A stretch of DNA of 64,000 bases from Neorhizobium alkalisoli (GTDB taxonomy: Bacteria > Pseudomonadota > Alphaproteobacteria > Rhizobiales > Rhizobiaceae), in assembly GCF_007829835.1 (NCBI RefSeq), contig NZ_VIWP01000002.1, positions 434,001 to 498,000 of the forward strand, given 5' to 3'. The notes beneath the pieces were generated by a model. It was not told where the DNA came from. It did not search any database and saw nothing but the letters and a program-made list of their open reading frames with translations. How positions within the stretch are numbered: the stretch's first letter is position 1; the number at the start of each line of letters is the position of its first letter. A program made the position numbers and the translations under genes. This document shows positions 28,377-36,560 of the stretch, in pieces.

Positions 28377-28417
28377 CCGCCCTGTTCGAAACACCCGGTC
28401 TTCTGGCTGGTGGCTGT

Positions 28418-28474
28418 ACGGAGGGCAGGTTCTGATAAGGAACCGCAGGACACATAAGTGGTCCGGCCTCCCGT
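28418..28474 (+). promoter_or_regulatory. Candidate structured mRNA leader upstream of rpsF (three-way junction)
   Basis: The closing helix pairs ACGGAGG (28418-28424) with CCTCCCGT (28467-28474, one bulged C). Inside are two hairpins: GGTTC/GAACC (28428-28444) and GGACAC/GTGGTCC (28448-28464, one bulged G, ATAA loop). S6-S18 autoregulation through an rpsF leader is known in bacteria, so an autoregulatory site is a reasonable inference. I cannot confirm a match to the published motif. Confidence 0.5.
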
Positions 28475-28600
28475 GTCTCCGCTCTCGACCGTCTCGAAAC
28501 AACAACTTTTCTTGCCGGCCAAAAGCCAACAGGAGCAGTCGTTGAGGCTTAGCCGCCGAAACCGGGTGACAAAACAACCGCAAGAAAAGGCAAAGCTTAC

Positions 28601-29068
28601 ATGGCTCTTTACGAACACGTATTCCTTGCCCGGCAGGATATGTCCGCTCAGCAGGTTGATGCCCTCGTCGAACAGTACAAGGGTGTCATCGAAGCTAACG
28701 GCGGCAAGGTCGGGCGCATTGAAAACTGGGGCCTCAAGTCCCTCACCTACCGCATCAAGAAGAACCGCAAGGCTCACTATGCGCTCATGGACATCGAAGC
28801 ACCGGCAGCTGCCGTGCATGAGATGGAGCGTCAGATGCGCATCAACGAAGACGTTCTTCGTTACATGACCATCGCTGTCGAGAAGCACGAAGAAGGTGCG
28901 TCTGCCATGATGCAGAAGCGCGACCGTGACGACCGTCCGCGCCGCGAAGGCGACGACCGCGGCCCGCGCCGTGACTTCGGCGATCGTGGCCCGCGCCGCG
29001 AATTCGGCGACCGTCCCCCGCGTGAAGGCGGCTTCGAGCGCGCACCGCGCCCGGCTCGCGACGCTTAA
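28601..29068 (+). CDS. rpsF: 30S ribosomal protein S6
   Basis: A 155-residue protein whose first ~100 residues are the standard S6 ferredoxin-like fold (begins [11 protein letters not shown], with the Y-x-I-K-K-N-x-x-A-H-Y segment). The last ~45 residues are an Arg/Asp-rich repetitive tail (units like DRGPRRDFG) of the sort found in alphaproteobacterial S6. S6 binds 16S rRNA together with S18, encoded 24 bases downstream. The preceding sequence has no strong Shine-Dalgarno site next to the ATG, which fits regulation through leader structure. Confidence 0.96.
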   Translation: MALYEHVFLARQDMSAQQVDALVEQYKGVIEANGGKVGRIENWGLKSLTYRIKKNRKAHYALMDIEAPAAAVHEMERQMRINEDVLRYMTIAVEKHEEGASAMMQKRDRDDRPRREGDDRGPRRDFGDRGPRREFGDRPPREGGFERAPRPARDA

Positions 29069-29092
29069 TCGGATAGAAGGAGATAAAGACCA

Positions 29093-29341
29093 ATGGCTGA
29101 CGTATCCTCTTCCCCGGCTCGCCGTCCGTTCCACCGCCGCCGCAAGACCTGCCCCTTCTCGGGTGCAAACGCTCCGCGGATCGACTACAAGGACGTTCGT
29201 CTCCTGCAGCGCTACATTTCCGAGCGCGGCAAGATCGTTCCTTCGCGTATCACGGCCGTTTCCCAGAAGAAGCAGCGCGAACTGGCCCAGGCCATCAAGC
29301 GCGCCCGCTTCCTCGGCCTGCTGCCTTACGTCCTGGCGTAA
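29093..29341 (+). CDS. rpsR: 30S ribosomal protein S18
   Basis: An 82-residue basic protein with the S18 signature: [28 protein letters not shown]. It binds the central domain of 16S rRNA as a heterodimer with S6. It follows rpsF with GAAGGAG upstream of its ATG and is followed by a hairpin that may end part of the transcription. Confidence 0.98.
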   Translation: MADVSSSPARRPFHRRRKTCPFSGANAPRIDYKDVRLLQRYISERGKIVPSRITAVSQKKQRELAQAIKRARFLGLLPYVLA

Positions 29342-29350
29342 TTGACTTTC

Positions 29351-29390
29351 GACCCGCCGGTCTCTGATCGGCGGGTCTTCTCCCTTCCGC
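29351..29390 (+). terminator. Hairpin after rpsR
   Basis: GACCCGCCG and CGGCGGGTC pair perfectly (29351-29377) and are followed by TTCTCCCTT. It is a likely partial terminator separating rpsF-rpsR from the DUF2232 gene and rplI. Confidence 0.6.
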
Positions 29391-29501
29391 GTTGGGCGCG
29401 GATCGGAAACTGAACCAAACCCCATGTTGGGGATGAAGCGTCTGACAAACAGATTCAGACTTCCTCCCCTAACTGCTTGAACCGGCAGGACAGCGAGACC
29501 C

Positions 29502-30533
29502 GTGACGAACAAGATTCAGACAGTGCTGCCGACCGGCATTATCGCCGGTATCGTTGCCACCCTGCTCGTGCTGGGTGCGAGCGCACAGTCGTCGCTTGCT
29601 TCCGTCCTTTATGCTGCTTCCGCACTTCCCATTCTGATCGCCGGTCTCGGCTGGGGCAATCGTGCCGCCATTATCGGCGTGCTGACCGCCGCCATTCTCG
29701 GCGCTGCCCTCGTCTCGCCGCTGTTTGCGCTGGCCATGGCGATCTTCACGCTGATCCCGGCCGGCTGGCTTTCGCATCTCGCCAATCTGGCGCGGCCGGC
29801 TTCCGAACTCGGCGGCCCTGACCACCTGATGGCCTGGTACCCGATCTCCGACATTCTCCTGCATCTCTGCGGTCTCGTGACGATCGCCGTCATCATCCTC
29901 GGGATTGCGATCGGTTACGGCCCGGAACTGACCGGTCAGATGGTCGATGCGATGAATTCCGCGCTGCAGGTGCAGGAACCGGATTTTGCCGTCCAGGCCG
30001 ATGCGCTTGCGCAGACCAAAAGCATGCTGGTGCTGATGCTGCCGATGTTCCAGGGCGGCATCTGGGTCATGCTGCTGTTTGCGGCTTTCTACATTGCTGT
30101 GCGCATCGTCTCGCGCTCCGGCCGGGCGTTGCGTCCGCGCGAAGACATGCCGTCGGCGCTGCGCATGAACCGCCATGCGATCTTCATCTTTCTGGGTGGC
30201 GTGATCCTCACCTTCATCGGCGGCGTGCCGGCGATGATCGGTGCCACGATCTGCGGCACGTTTGGCGCCGGCTTCCTGATGGCCGGTTTCGCCTCGCTGC
30301 ATTTCCGCACGCTTGGCAAGGACTGGCGCCTGCCGGCCCTCATCCTCTGCTATCTGTCGACCATGCTGGTCCTGCCGGCACTCGCCGTCGTGGTTCTCGG
30401 CCTCTCCGATACCCGCCGCACGATCGCGCTGACGCCGGTCAAGGGTACGGGCGGTGCAGCCGGCCCGAAGACAGACAAGACATCCGGTCGGGACGACAAA
30501 GACCCCGATCAATCCAACAATGACAGCAATTGA
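29502..30533 (+). CDS. DUF2232 family membrane protein
   Basis: A 343-residue multi-spanning membrane protein with about eight hydrophobic segments, starting at a GTG (MTNKIQTVLPTG) and ending in a hydrophilic Lys/Asp/Asn-rich tail. It belongs to the YybS/DUF2232 group, which in alphaproteobacteria is regularly found between rpsR and rplI; its function is not known. Co-location with ribosomal genes may be historical or may point to a role in growth-linked envelope or transport processes. The gene lies 21 bases before rplI and is probably co-transcribed with it. Confidence 0.8.
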   Translation: MTNKIQTVLPTGIIAGIVATLLVLGASAQSSLASVLYAASALPILIAGLGWGNRAAIIGVLTAAILGAALVSPLFALAMAIFTLIPAGWLSHLANLARPASELGGPDHLMAWYPISDILLHLCGLVTIAVIILGIAIGYGPELTGQMVDAMNSALQVQEPDFAVQADALAQTKSMLVLMLPMFQGGIWVMLLFAAFYIAVRIVSRSGRALRPREDMPSALRMNRHAIFIFLGGVILTFIGGVPAMIGATICGTFGAGFLMAGFASLHFRTLGKDWRLPALILCYLSTMLVLPALAVVVLGLSDTRRTIALTPVKGTGGAAGPKTDKTSGRDDKDPDQSNNDSN

Positions 30534-30554
30534 AAACTTGAAAGGAAACGAGAA

Positions 30555-31130
30555 ATGCAAGTCATTCTGCTTGAACGTGTAGCCAAGCTTGGCCAGATGG
30601 GCGAAGTCGTCAAGGTTCGCGACGGTTTCGCACGTAACTTCCTGCTGCCGCAGGGCAAGGCACTGCGCGCCAACGACGCCAACAAGAAGCGCTTCGAAGC
30701 CGAGCGTGCAACGCTCGAAGCCCGTAACCTGGAGCGCAAGAGCGAGGCCCAGACCGTTGCCGAAGCCCTGAACGAAAAGAGCTTCGTCATGGTCCGTTCG
30801 GCTGGCGAAACCGGCCAGCTCTACGGTTCGGTTGCTGCCCGCGACATCGTCGAGGCGCTCGCTGCCGAAGGCTTCAACATCGGCCGCAACCAGGTCGACC
30901 TCAACGTTCCGATCAAGTCGATCGGCCTGCACAAGGTCACCCTGCACCTGCATTCGGAAGTCGAGATCGAAATCGAAATCAACGTTGCCCGTTCGGCTGA
31001 AGAAGCCGAGCGTCAGGCCAAGGGCGAAAGCCTCACCTCGGCCGACGCCATCTACGGCGTTGACGAAGACGCCCTGCGTCCGGAAGACTTCTTCGATCCG
31101 GAAGCCGACCGCGACGGCGACGACGAATAA
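30555..31130 (+). CDS. rplI: 50S ribosomal protein L9
   Basis: A 191-residue protein with the L9 N-terminal domain [32 protein letters not shown] signature, the long connecting helix and the C-terminal RNA-binding domain. The extra ~40 residues after the usual end are acidic and common in alphaproteobacteria. A GAAAGGA site precedes the start and a textbook terminator follows. Confidence 0.97.
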   Translation: MQVILLERVAKLGQMGEVVKVRDGFARNFLLPQGKALRANDANKKRFEAERATLEARNLERKSEAQTVAEALNEKSFVMVRSAGETGQLYGSVAARDIVEALAAEGFNIGRNQVDLNVPIKSIGLHKVTLHLHSEVEIEIEINVARSAEEAERQAKGESLTSADAIYGVDEDALRPEDFFDPEADRDGDDE

Positions 31131-31159
31131 GCCTCTTTACAGAGACCTTATCCACAGGA

Positions 31160-31189
31160 CGCCCGGGTCTCGCACCCGGGCGTTTTTTT
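31160..31189 (+). terminator. Intrinsic terminator of rplI
   Basis: CGCCCGGGT (31160-31168) pairs perfectly with ACCCGGGCG (31174-31182), followed by seven T. It ends the rpsF-rplI block and separates it from dnaB. Confidence 0.92.
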
Positions 31190-31413
31190 GTCTCTTTCAT
31201 ACGGTAAAATGCGAGTCGTTCCGGCCTCCCGCATGCGTGCACAGTCAACCGGTTTCGTCGCTTCATTGCGTTTTTTGTTTCTTGAAAATGACGGATGCTG
31301 TGGAAAGCTGTGGGAATCTCCGCTGCTGCAAAAGCACGGTTTATCGGCCCTGCGCTTGTCTCTAGAACCGACCGCTTGAATGGCTTTGGGAATGGATTGG
31401 ACGGATCAGAAAA

Positions 31414-32916
31414 ATGAATGAAGCCGCGCGCAACGTGACATCGCTTTCGAACAAGGCCGCCGAACCGCATTACCGCGAGGCGCCGAACAATATCGAGGCG
31501 GAACAGGCCCTGCTCGGCGCGATCCTCGTCAACAACGATGCCTATTACCGCGTTTCCGACTTCCTGAAGCCGACCCACCTGTTCGAGCCGCTGCATCGCA
31601 AGATTTTCGAGGTCGCCGGCGATATCATCCGCATGGGCAAGACCGCCAATCCGGTGACGATCAAGAATTTCGTGCCGGCCGACGAAAAGGTCGGCGACAT
31701 GACGGTGGCGCAATATCTCGCCCGTCTCGCCGCCGAAGCCGTGTCGATCATCAACGCGGAAGATTATGGCCGGGCGATCTACGACCTGGCCTTGCGCCGT
31801 GCGCTGATCACCATCGGCGAGGATGTCGTCAATATCGCTTACGACGCGCCGCTTGACATGCCGCCGCAGAGCCAGATCGAAGATACCGAACGCCGCCTGT
31901 TCGAGCTTGCCGAAAACGGCCGCTACGACGGCGGCTTCCAGTCGTTCAACGACGCCGTGGCGCTCGCCATCGACATGGCGGGGCAGGCTTACGAGCGCGA
32001 CGGTCACCTTTCTGGCATTTCGACCGGTATCATGTCGCTCGATGGCAAGATGGGCGGGTTGCAGCGCTCCGACTTGATCGTGCTTGCAGGACGCCCCGGC
32101 ATGGGCAAGACCTCGCTTGCCACCAATATCGCCTATAATATTGCCGCGGCTTATGAGCCCGACTACCTGCCGGATGGCACGCCGAAGGCCAAGAACGGCG
32201 GCGTCGTCGGCTTCTATTCGCTGGAAATGTCGTCCGAACAGCTGGCCACGCGTATCATTTCCGAGCAGACGGAAGTTTCTTCGTCAAAGATCCGCCGCGG
32301 TGACATTACCGAGGCCGATTTCGAAAAGCTGGTCGCATGCTCCCAGATGATGCAGAAGGTTCCGCTCTTCATCGACCAGACCGGTGGTATTTCTATCGCC
32401 CAGCTTTCCGCCCGCGCCCGCCGTCTCAAGCGCCAGCGCGGCCTCGACTGCCTGGTGGTCGACTATATCCAGCTGATGACCGGTTCCGGCAAATCCGGCG
32501 AGAACCGCGTTCAGGAAATTACCCAGATCACCACGGGCCTGAAGGCGCTCGGCAAGGAGCTGAACGTTCCGATCATCGCCCTCTCCCAGCTGTCGCGCGG
32601 CGTCGAAAGCCGCGAAGACAAGCGTCCACAGCTCTCCGACCTTCGTGAATCCGGTTCGATCGAACAGGACGCCGACGTCGTGCTCTTCGTGTTCCGTGAG
32701 GAATATTACGTCAAGAACATGGAGCCTCGCGATCTCGCCGATCCAAAATACCCGGAATGGGAAGCGCATATGGACCGCGTCAAGGGCACGGCCGACGTGA
32801 TCATCGCCAAGCAGCGCCACGGACCGACCGGCACCGTCAAGCTCGCCTTCCAGTCGGAATTCACCCGCTTCGCGGATCTGGCCGAGCCGAGCTTTACGCA
32901 ATACGAAGAACCTTGA
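31414..32916 (+). CDS. dnaB: Replicative DNA helicase DnaB
   Basis: A 500-residue hexameric 5'-3' helicase that unwinds DNA at the fork and recruits primase. The N-terminal primase-interacting domain (NIEAEQALLGAIL) is followed by the RecA-like motor with Walker A GRPGMGKTS (about residue 228), Walker B CLVVDYIQLM and the arginine-finger region LSDLRESGSIEQDAD. No intein is present, although DnaB is a common intein host. It has its own 283-base upstream region with no obvious consensus promoter. Confidence 0.97.
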   Translation: MNEAARNVTSLSNKAAEPHYREAPNNIEAEQALLGAILVNNDAYYRVSDFLKPTHLFEPLHRKIFEVAGDIIRMGKTANPVTIKNFVPADEKVGDMTVAQYLARLAAEAVSIINAEDYGRAIYDLALRRALITIGEDVVNIAYDAPLDMPPQSQIEDTERRLFELAENGRYDGGFQSFNDAVALAIDMAGQAYERDGHLSGISTGIMSLDGKMGGLQRSDLIVLAGRPGMGKTSLATNIAYNIAAAYEPDYLPDGTPKAKNGGVVGFYSLEMSSEQLATRIISEQTEVSSSKIRRGDITEADFEKLVACSQMMQKVPLFIDQTGGISIAQLSARARRLKRQRGLDCLVVDYIQLMTGSGKSGENRVQEITQITTGLKALGKELNVPIIALSQLSRGVESREDKRPQLSDLRESGSIEQDADVVLFVFREEYYVKNMEPRDLADPKYPEWEAHMDRVKGTADVIIAKQRHGPTGTVKLAFQSEFTRFADLAEPSFTQYEEP

Positions 32917-32937
32917 TCGCTACGCCGATTTGACAGA

Positions 32938-32975
32938 CGGCCTTCATGTTGGCACTCTCGCCAACATGAAGGCCG
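32938..32975. promoter_or_regulatory. Perfect 16-bp inverted repeat over the TumE start codon
   Basis: The arms at 32938-32953 and 32960-32975 are exactly complementary over 16 bases around a six-base loop (ACTCTC). The right arm contains the ATG of the toxin gene (32966-32968). As DNA it is a strong operator candidate for autoregulation by the HTH antitoxin; as RNA it would lock the start codon in a hairpin. No T-run follows, so it is unlikely to be a dnaB terminator. Confidence 0.7.
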
Positions 32976-33256
32976 AACTGCTTTACCGGTCGAAAAACGT
33001 TCTGTCGGACGGCGCCATTGTCGAGATGGTGATCTGGAAAGTGCCAAGGCGCGTTGAGGGCAGCCAGCACTTCCATAAGTACAGCCTGTTCTACGGGTAT
33101 GCAGGCAGTAGAATCGTCGCCTACGACAACGAACGTGGCAAGGGTGATCATCGGCATCTGGACGGCAACGAAGAGCCTTACGAATTCTCGACCGTCGAGG
33201 CGCTTATTTCCGACTTTCTTCGCGACGTGCATGTCAGGAGGCAAGGATCGAGATGA
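32966..33256 (+). CDS. tumE: TumE-family toxin (DUF6516)
   Basis: A 96-residue protein beginning MKAELLYRSKNVLSDGAIVEMVIWKVP, characteristic of the TumE/DUF6516 toxin family, with the conserved YSLFYGY and YDNERGKGDHRH segments. Family members are toxins of type II toxin-antitoxin pairs; the target is not evident here. It starts 50 bases after dnaB without a Shine-Dalgarno site. A seven-codon ORF (32946-32969) ends in a TGA overlapping its ATG, so it may be translated by reinitiation. Its stop overlaps the antitoxin ATG (ATGA). The start codon lies inside a perfect inverted repeat. Confidence 0.82.
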   Translation: MKAELLYRSKNVLSDGAIVEMVIWKVPRRVEGSQHFHKYSLFYGYAGSRIVAYDNERGKGDHRHLDGNEEPYEFSTVEALISDFLRDVHVRRQGSR

Positions 33257-33615
33257 CCACGGCAACGATCAGAATTCAGCGTTCCGACGACGACGCGTTG
33301 AAGCACGCGGCGGATGGTTTTGTGGTCGCCTGGAAATCCGGACAGGCACAGGAACACGTCTTCAGCTTTTCATCCCCCGAGCAGTTGTTCACCGTGCTCA
33401 GCCCCAAGCGCTGGAAGCTGATTGAGACCCTGCAGAAGCTCGGACCTTCGACCTACCGGGCGCTGGCGACCGCCCTCTCCCGTGATGTGAAGAGAGTTCA
33501 CGAAGATACGGCAGTGCTGATCGAATGGGGACTCGTTGAAATCAACGAGGACGGCCGCATTCACGTTCCTTACGATGTCATCAAGGCCGACTTCGATCTG
33601 CGCAGCGTCGCCTAA
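33253..33615 (+). CDS. tumA: TumA-type antitoxin, HVO_A0114-like winged-helix DNA-binding protein
   Basis: A 120-residue protein with a winged helix-turn-helix of MarR-like type (KRWKLIETLQKLGPSTYRALATALSRDVKRVHED, about residues 55-90) preceded by a short beta segment containing the FSSPEQLF element that is common in HVO_A0114-family proteins. Such genes form pairs with TumE toxins. The four-base overlap with the toxin gene supports co-translation. It probably binds the inverted repeat at 32938-32975 to repress the operon; that is inference. Confidence 0.8.
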   Translation: MTTATIRIQRSDDDALKHAADGFVVAWKSGQAQEHVFSFSSPEQLFTVLSPKRWKLIETLQKLGPSTYRALATALSRDVKRVHEDTAVLIEWGLVEINEDGRIHVPYDVIKADFDLRSVA

Positions 33616-33648
33616 CCTTGAAGTTTCACGCATGAGGACGCTGACAAG

Positions 33649-33787
33649 CCCCTCACCCTAACCCTCTCCCCGCATGCGGGGAGAGGGGACGCGCCCAGCA
33701 CGACGTCTGAGGGAGGCGGTGACCGTACAGCTATTCCCTTCTCCCCGTCAGAACGGGGAGAAGGTGCCGACAGGCGGATGAGGGGCG
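33649..33787. repeat. Palindromic intergenic repeat (RIME-like), copy A
   Basis: A ~139-base element starting CCCCTCACCCTAACCCTCTC, with hairpins CTCCCCGCATGCGGGGAG and CTTCTCCCCG/CGGGGAGAAG, ending in GGCGGATGAGGGG. The element at 55299-55425 is a second copy in the same orientation with near-identical ends. It lies between the convergent tumA and phnM-like genes. Confidence 0.8.
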
Positions 33788-33819
33788 AGGCGCGCCGAAT
33801 TTACATGTCTGTTTCCGAC

Positions 33820-35046
33820 TTAATTGCCCGCAGCGATCGCCCGATAGGCTTCGCGGCCGCCTGAAAAAGTGCGGCGGACGGCGGGGGCGGCGCCTTCCGG
33901 CCAGTCGATCAGAACCAGATCGGCTCGTTTGCCGATCTCGATGGTGCCGCGGTCGTCGAGGCCGAGCGCACGGGCCGGGTTGGCGGAGACGAGCGGCCAG
34001 AGCTCGTGCAGGGCGCCGACGCCATCGGCCTTGAGGCGCGCGAGGCCGAGCAGCATGGCGGGATAGTAATAATCCGACGCCAGAATATCACAGAGTCCTT
34101 CGCGGATCATGTCGGCGGCGCCGATCGAAGCGAGATGGCTGCCGCCGCGAGTGGCGTTCGGGGCGCCGAAGATGATGAAATCGCCGGCCTCGCGGGCGGC
34201 GCGGGCGACACGCATGTTCATCGGGAACTCGCTGATGCGGGCGCCGCGGCCGCGGTAGAAATCGCGGGATTCGACCTGGCTGTCGTCATGGGAGAGCATC
34301 GGCGCGCCTGCTTCGCGGCCGAGTCTTGCCACTTCCTCGATCGCGGCCGGCACGTCAGGACGGCGCTCCCACATGGCGCGGACCATGGCGACCATGTCGA
34401 CCACCGGCATTTTCGCCCGCTTGGCGCGGTCGGCCATCTTGTCGGCGAATGCCGGAGTTGCCGGATCCATGGCCGGATAGGCTGGGTCTAGATCGAAGGG
34501 ACGTTCCTGCAGCGAGACGGACGGGTCGAGCAGCAGCATGGACGTATGATCGTTGAAGGCGATCGAAGGGCGCTTCGGGCCGGCGAGCGCCTCGCGGATC
34601 AGATCGATCGCCTCGAAGCAAAAGGTTTCCCAGCGCAGCTGGACGCGGTTGTCGACCATCAGGCGCGGTGCCAGCGTGTTCAGCGCCTCGACGACGGCGC
34701 GGCCGTTCTCGACCGAGCGCAGGCCCGGTTCCCAGCTCAAGGTGAGCGCATGATAGGCGGTGGCGATGCCGTTTGCGGCGAGCTGGCGGTCGGTTTCCAG
34801 AAGCGAGGCAGCGATCGGGAACATCGTGCCGGGACGCGGCATGATCTGACGCTCGAAGGCGTCGCCATGGATATCGACGAAGGCAGGGGCAAGCAGATGA
34901 TCGCGGCCATCGATGATCTCGGCACCATCGCGGGCACCATCGATCGCAGTGATCTTGCCATTTTCGAAACGCACGGCAGCGCGCTCCAGACGATCACCAA
35001 AAACAACGGTCGCACCGTCGATCACCACTGCCGGATTGTTCTGCAT
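33820..35046 (-). CDS. phnM: PhnM-like metal-dependent phosphohydrolase
   Basis: A 408-residue amidohydrolase-superfamily protein. It has the small beta-sandwich domain at both ends and a TIM barrel with DIHGDAFER (metal-binding HxD variant typical of PhnM), the His in ISHDDSQ-like MLSHDDS and the late Asp in ILASDYYYP. PhnM cleaves diphosphate from ribosyl-1-phosphonate triphosphate in the C-P lyase pathway. No other phn gene is nearby, so this could be a paralogue outside the main phn operon with a different substrate. The start at 35046 has GGAATGAAATCG upstream; an ATG three codons earlier is possible. Divergent from alr. Confidence 0.85.
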   Translation of the reverse strand: MQNNPAVVIDGATVVFGDRLERAAVRFENGKITAIDGARDGAEIIDGRDHLLAPAFVDIHGDAFERQIMPRPGTMFPIAASLLETDRQLAANGIATAYHALTLSWEPGLRSVENGRAVVEALNTLAPRLMVDNRVQLRWETFCFEAIDLIREALAGPKRPSIAFNDHTSMLLLDPSVSLQERPFDLDPAYPAMDPATPAFADKMADRAKRAKMPVVDMVAMVRAMWERRPDVPAAIEEVARLGREAGAPMLSHDDSQVESRDFYRGRGARISEFPMNMRVARAAREAGDFIIFGAPNATRGGSHLASIGAADMIREGLCDILASDYYYPAMLLGLARLKADGVGALHELWPLVSANPARALGLDDRGTIEIGKRADLVLIDWPEGAAPAVRRTFSGGREAYRAIAAGN

Positions 35047-35295
35047 CGATTTCATTCCATTCGAGAAAGAGGCTTTGCCGCGCAGTCGAATCCCAAGCTC
35101 AAGGCGATTCTGCGCGCGAGCGCGCTCTGTAGCTGCGCGATATAACAGATTTGAGAAGGCCGCTGTGCATCGATGCAATAGGCCGGAGGCGCGCGCAAAA
35201 CCTGTGCAACGATCCGGAATCTTGGGGTGCTGTCTTTTTACCGCCGCGGAAACGGATAAGTATCGGCACACCCTATCTGTCGGCGAGGCCATTCT

Positions 35296-36483
35296 ATGAG
35301 CGAGTTTGAAGTGAGCGATATCGACGTGGATTTCGAAGACGAGATCATCGACGAATTCGATATCGCGCCGGCAAGGCTCACGATCGATCTCGGTGCCCTC
35401 GCAGACAACTGGCGGGAGATGGCAAAACGTTCCGGCAAGGCGCGGACAGCCGCCGTGGTCAAGGCCGACGCCTATGGCCTCGGCCTCGAGGATTGCGGCG
35501 TGGCGTTTTACGAAGCCGGCGCCCGCGATTTCTTCGTCGCCGTGGTGCAGGAAGGCATGACGCTGAGGAATTACGCGCCGGATGCCCGCATCTACGTGCT
35601 GTCCGGTATCTGGCCGGGACAGGAAAAACTTTTCTTCGAAAACGACCTCGTGCCGGTTCTCGTCTCGGAAGAGCAGCTGGCTTTCTGGATGTCGGTGACG
35701 GCGGAGTTCGGCGAACACCCTTGCGCGCTGCATATTGATACCGGCTTCAACCGTCTCGGCATTCCGCTGGAAGATGCGATCGCCTTTGCCGACGACGTGT
35801 CGCGGCCGGCGAGCTTTTCACCGGTTCTCGTCCTGTCGCATCTGCATAGCGGCGACACGCCCTCCTCCGAGCTCAATCGCCGGCAGCTGGAGTCTTTCCA
35901 GCGGGTTGCAGCCGCTTTCGAAGGTGTTCCCGCAAGTCTCGCCGCCTCGTCCGGGACCTTTCTCGGGGCCGAGTATCATTTCGACCTCACTCGCCCCGGC
36001 ATTGCCGTTTATGGCGGCGAAGCGGTCGGTGGCGTGAAAAATCCGATGCGGCCGGTCGCCAAGGCCGAGGCGCGCATCATCCAGATCCGCGATGCCAGGA
36101 AGGGCGAGACGGTAAGTTATGGTGGCACCACGACGCTTTCCCGCGACAGCCGGCTGGCGATCGTCTCGGCCGGTTATGCGGATGGCTATCTGCGTTCCCT
36201 CTCCGGCTCCGGCGTGCCCTTGCGCGGCGCGGTGCCGGAAGGCGCTTTCGGCTTTATCGCCGGCCACCGCGTGCCGGTCGTCGGCCGTGTGACCATGGAT
36301 CTGACGATTTTCGACGTGACCGATGTGCCTGCGTCAAAAATCCAGGCCGGCGACTATGTCGAACTGTTCGGCCCCAACATGCCGCTCGACGAGGTTGCCC
36401 GCGCCGGCGGCACGATCGGCTACGAACTGCTCACCAGCCTCGGCCTGCGCTATGAGCGGCGGTATATCTATCCGGACGACTGA
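35296..36483 (+). CDS. alr: Alanine racemase
   Basis: A 395-residue fold-type III PLP enzyme that makes D-alanine for peptidoglycan. The PLP lysine lies in VVKADAYGLG, and the second catalytic Tyr in the YGGTT/SAGYADGY region of the C-terminal domain. The first ~30 residues are an acidic extension (MSEFEVSDIDVDFEDE) before the canonical start of the fold, seen in some rhizobial homologues. GAGG lies 8 bases before the ATG. It sits between two toxin-antitoxin pairs. Confidence 0.95.
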   Translation: MSEFEVSDIDVDFEDEIIDEFDIAPARLTIDLGALADNWREMAKRSGKARTAAVVKADAYGLGLEDCGVAFYEAGARDFFVAVVQEGMTLRNYAPDARIYVLSGIWPGQEKLFFENDLVPVLVSEEQLAFWMSVTAEFGEHPCALHIDTGFNRLGIPLEDAIAFADDVSRPASFSPVLVLSHLHSGDTPSSELNRRQLESFQRVAAAFEGVPASLAASSGTFLGAEYHFDLTRPGIAVYGGEAVGGVKNPMRPVAKAEARIIQIRDARKGETVSYGGTTTLSRDSRLAIVSAGYADGYLRSLSGSGVPLRGAVPEGAFGFIAGHRVPVVGRVTMDLTIFDVTDVPASKIQAGDYVELFGPNMPLDEVARAGGTIGYELLTSLGLRYERRYIYPDD

Positions 36484-36560
36484 TCCCGCCGTCTCGCCTT
36501 TTCGTATCCCTCTTGGAAGCCTGAAATCTTCGTGCTAAAAGAGAACAAAAGGAGATCGAA

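Larger units (their letters stand above)
28290..28600. other. rpsF upstream region
   Basis: A 311-base gap. It contains a good promoter (28349-28376), a predicted structured leader (28418-28474) and about 125 further bases of leader before rpsF. Nothing else is recognised. Confidence 0.6.

Noticed and set aside
28418..28474. tRNA gene upstream of rpsF
   Set aside because: The cloverleaf-like shape lacks a T-loop GTTCRA box, an anticodon stem of the right size and an acceptor end.
32938..32975. Inverted repeat as dnaB terminator
   Set aside because: No T-run follows and the right arm contains the start codon of the next gene, so a regulatory role is more likely.
33649..33787. Insertion-sequence remnant
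   Set aside because: There is no transposase fragment or target-site duplication; the structure matches a dispersed palindromic repeat.
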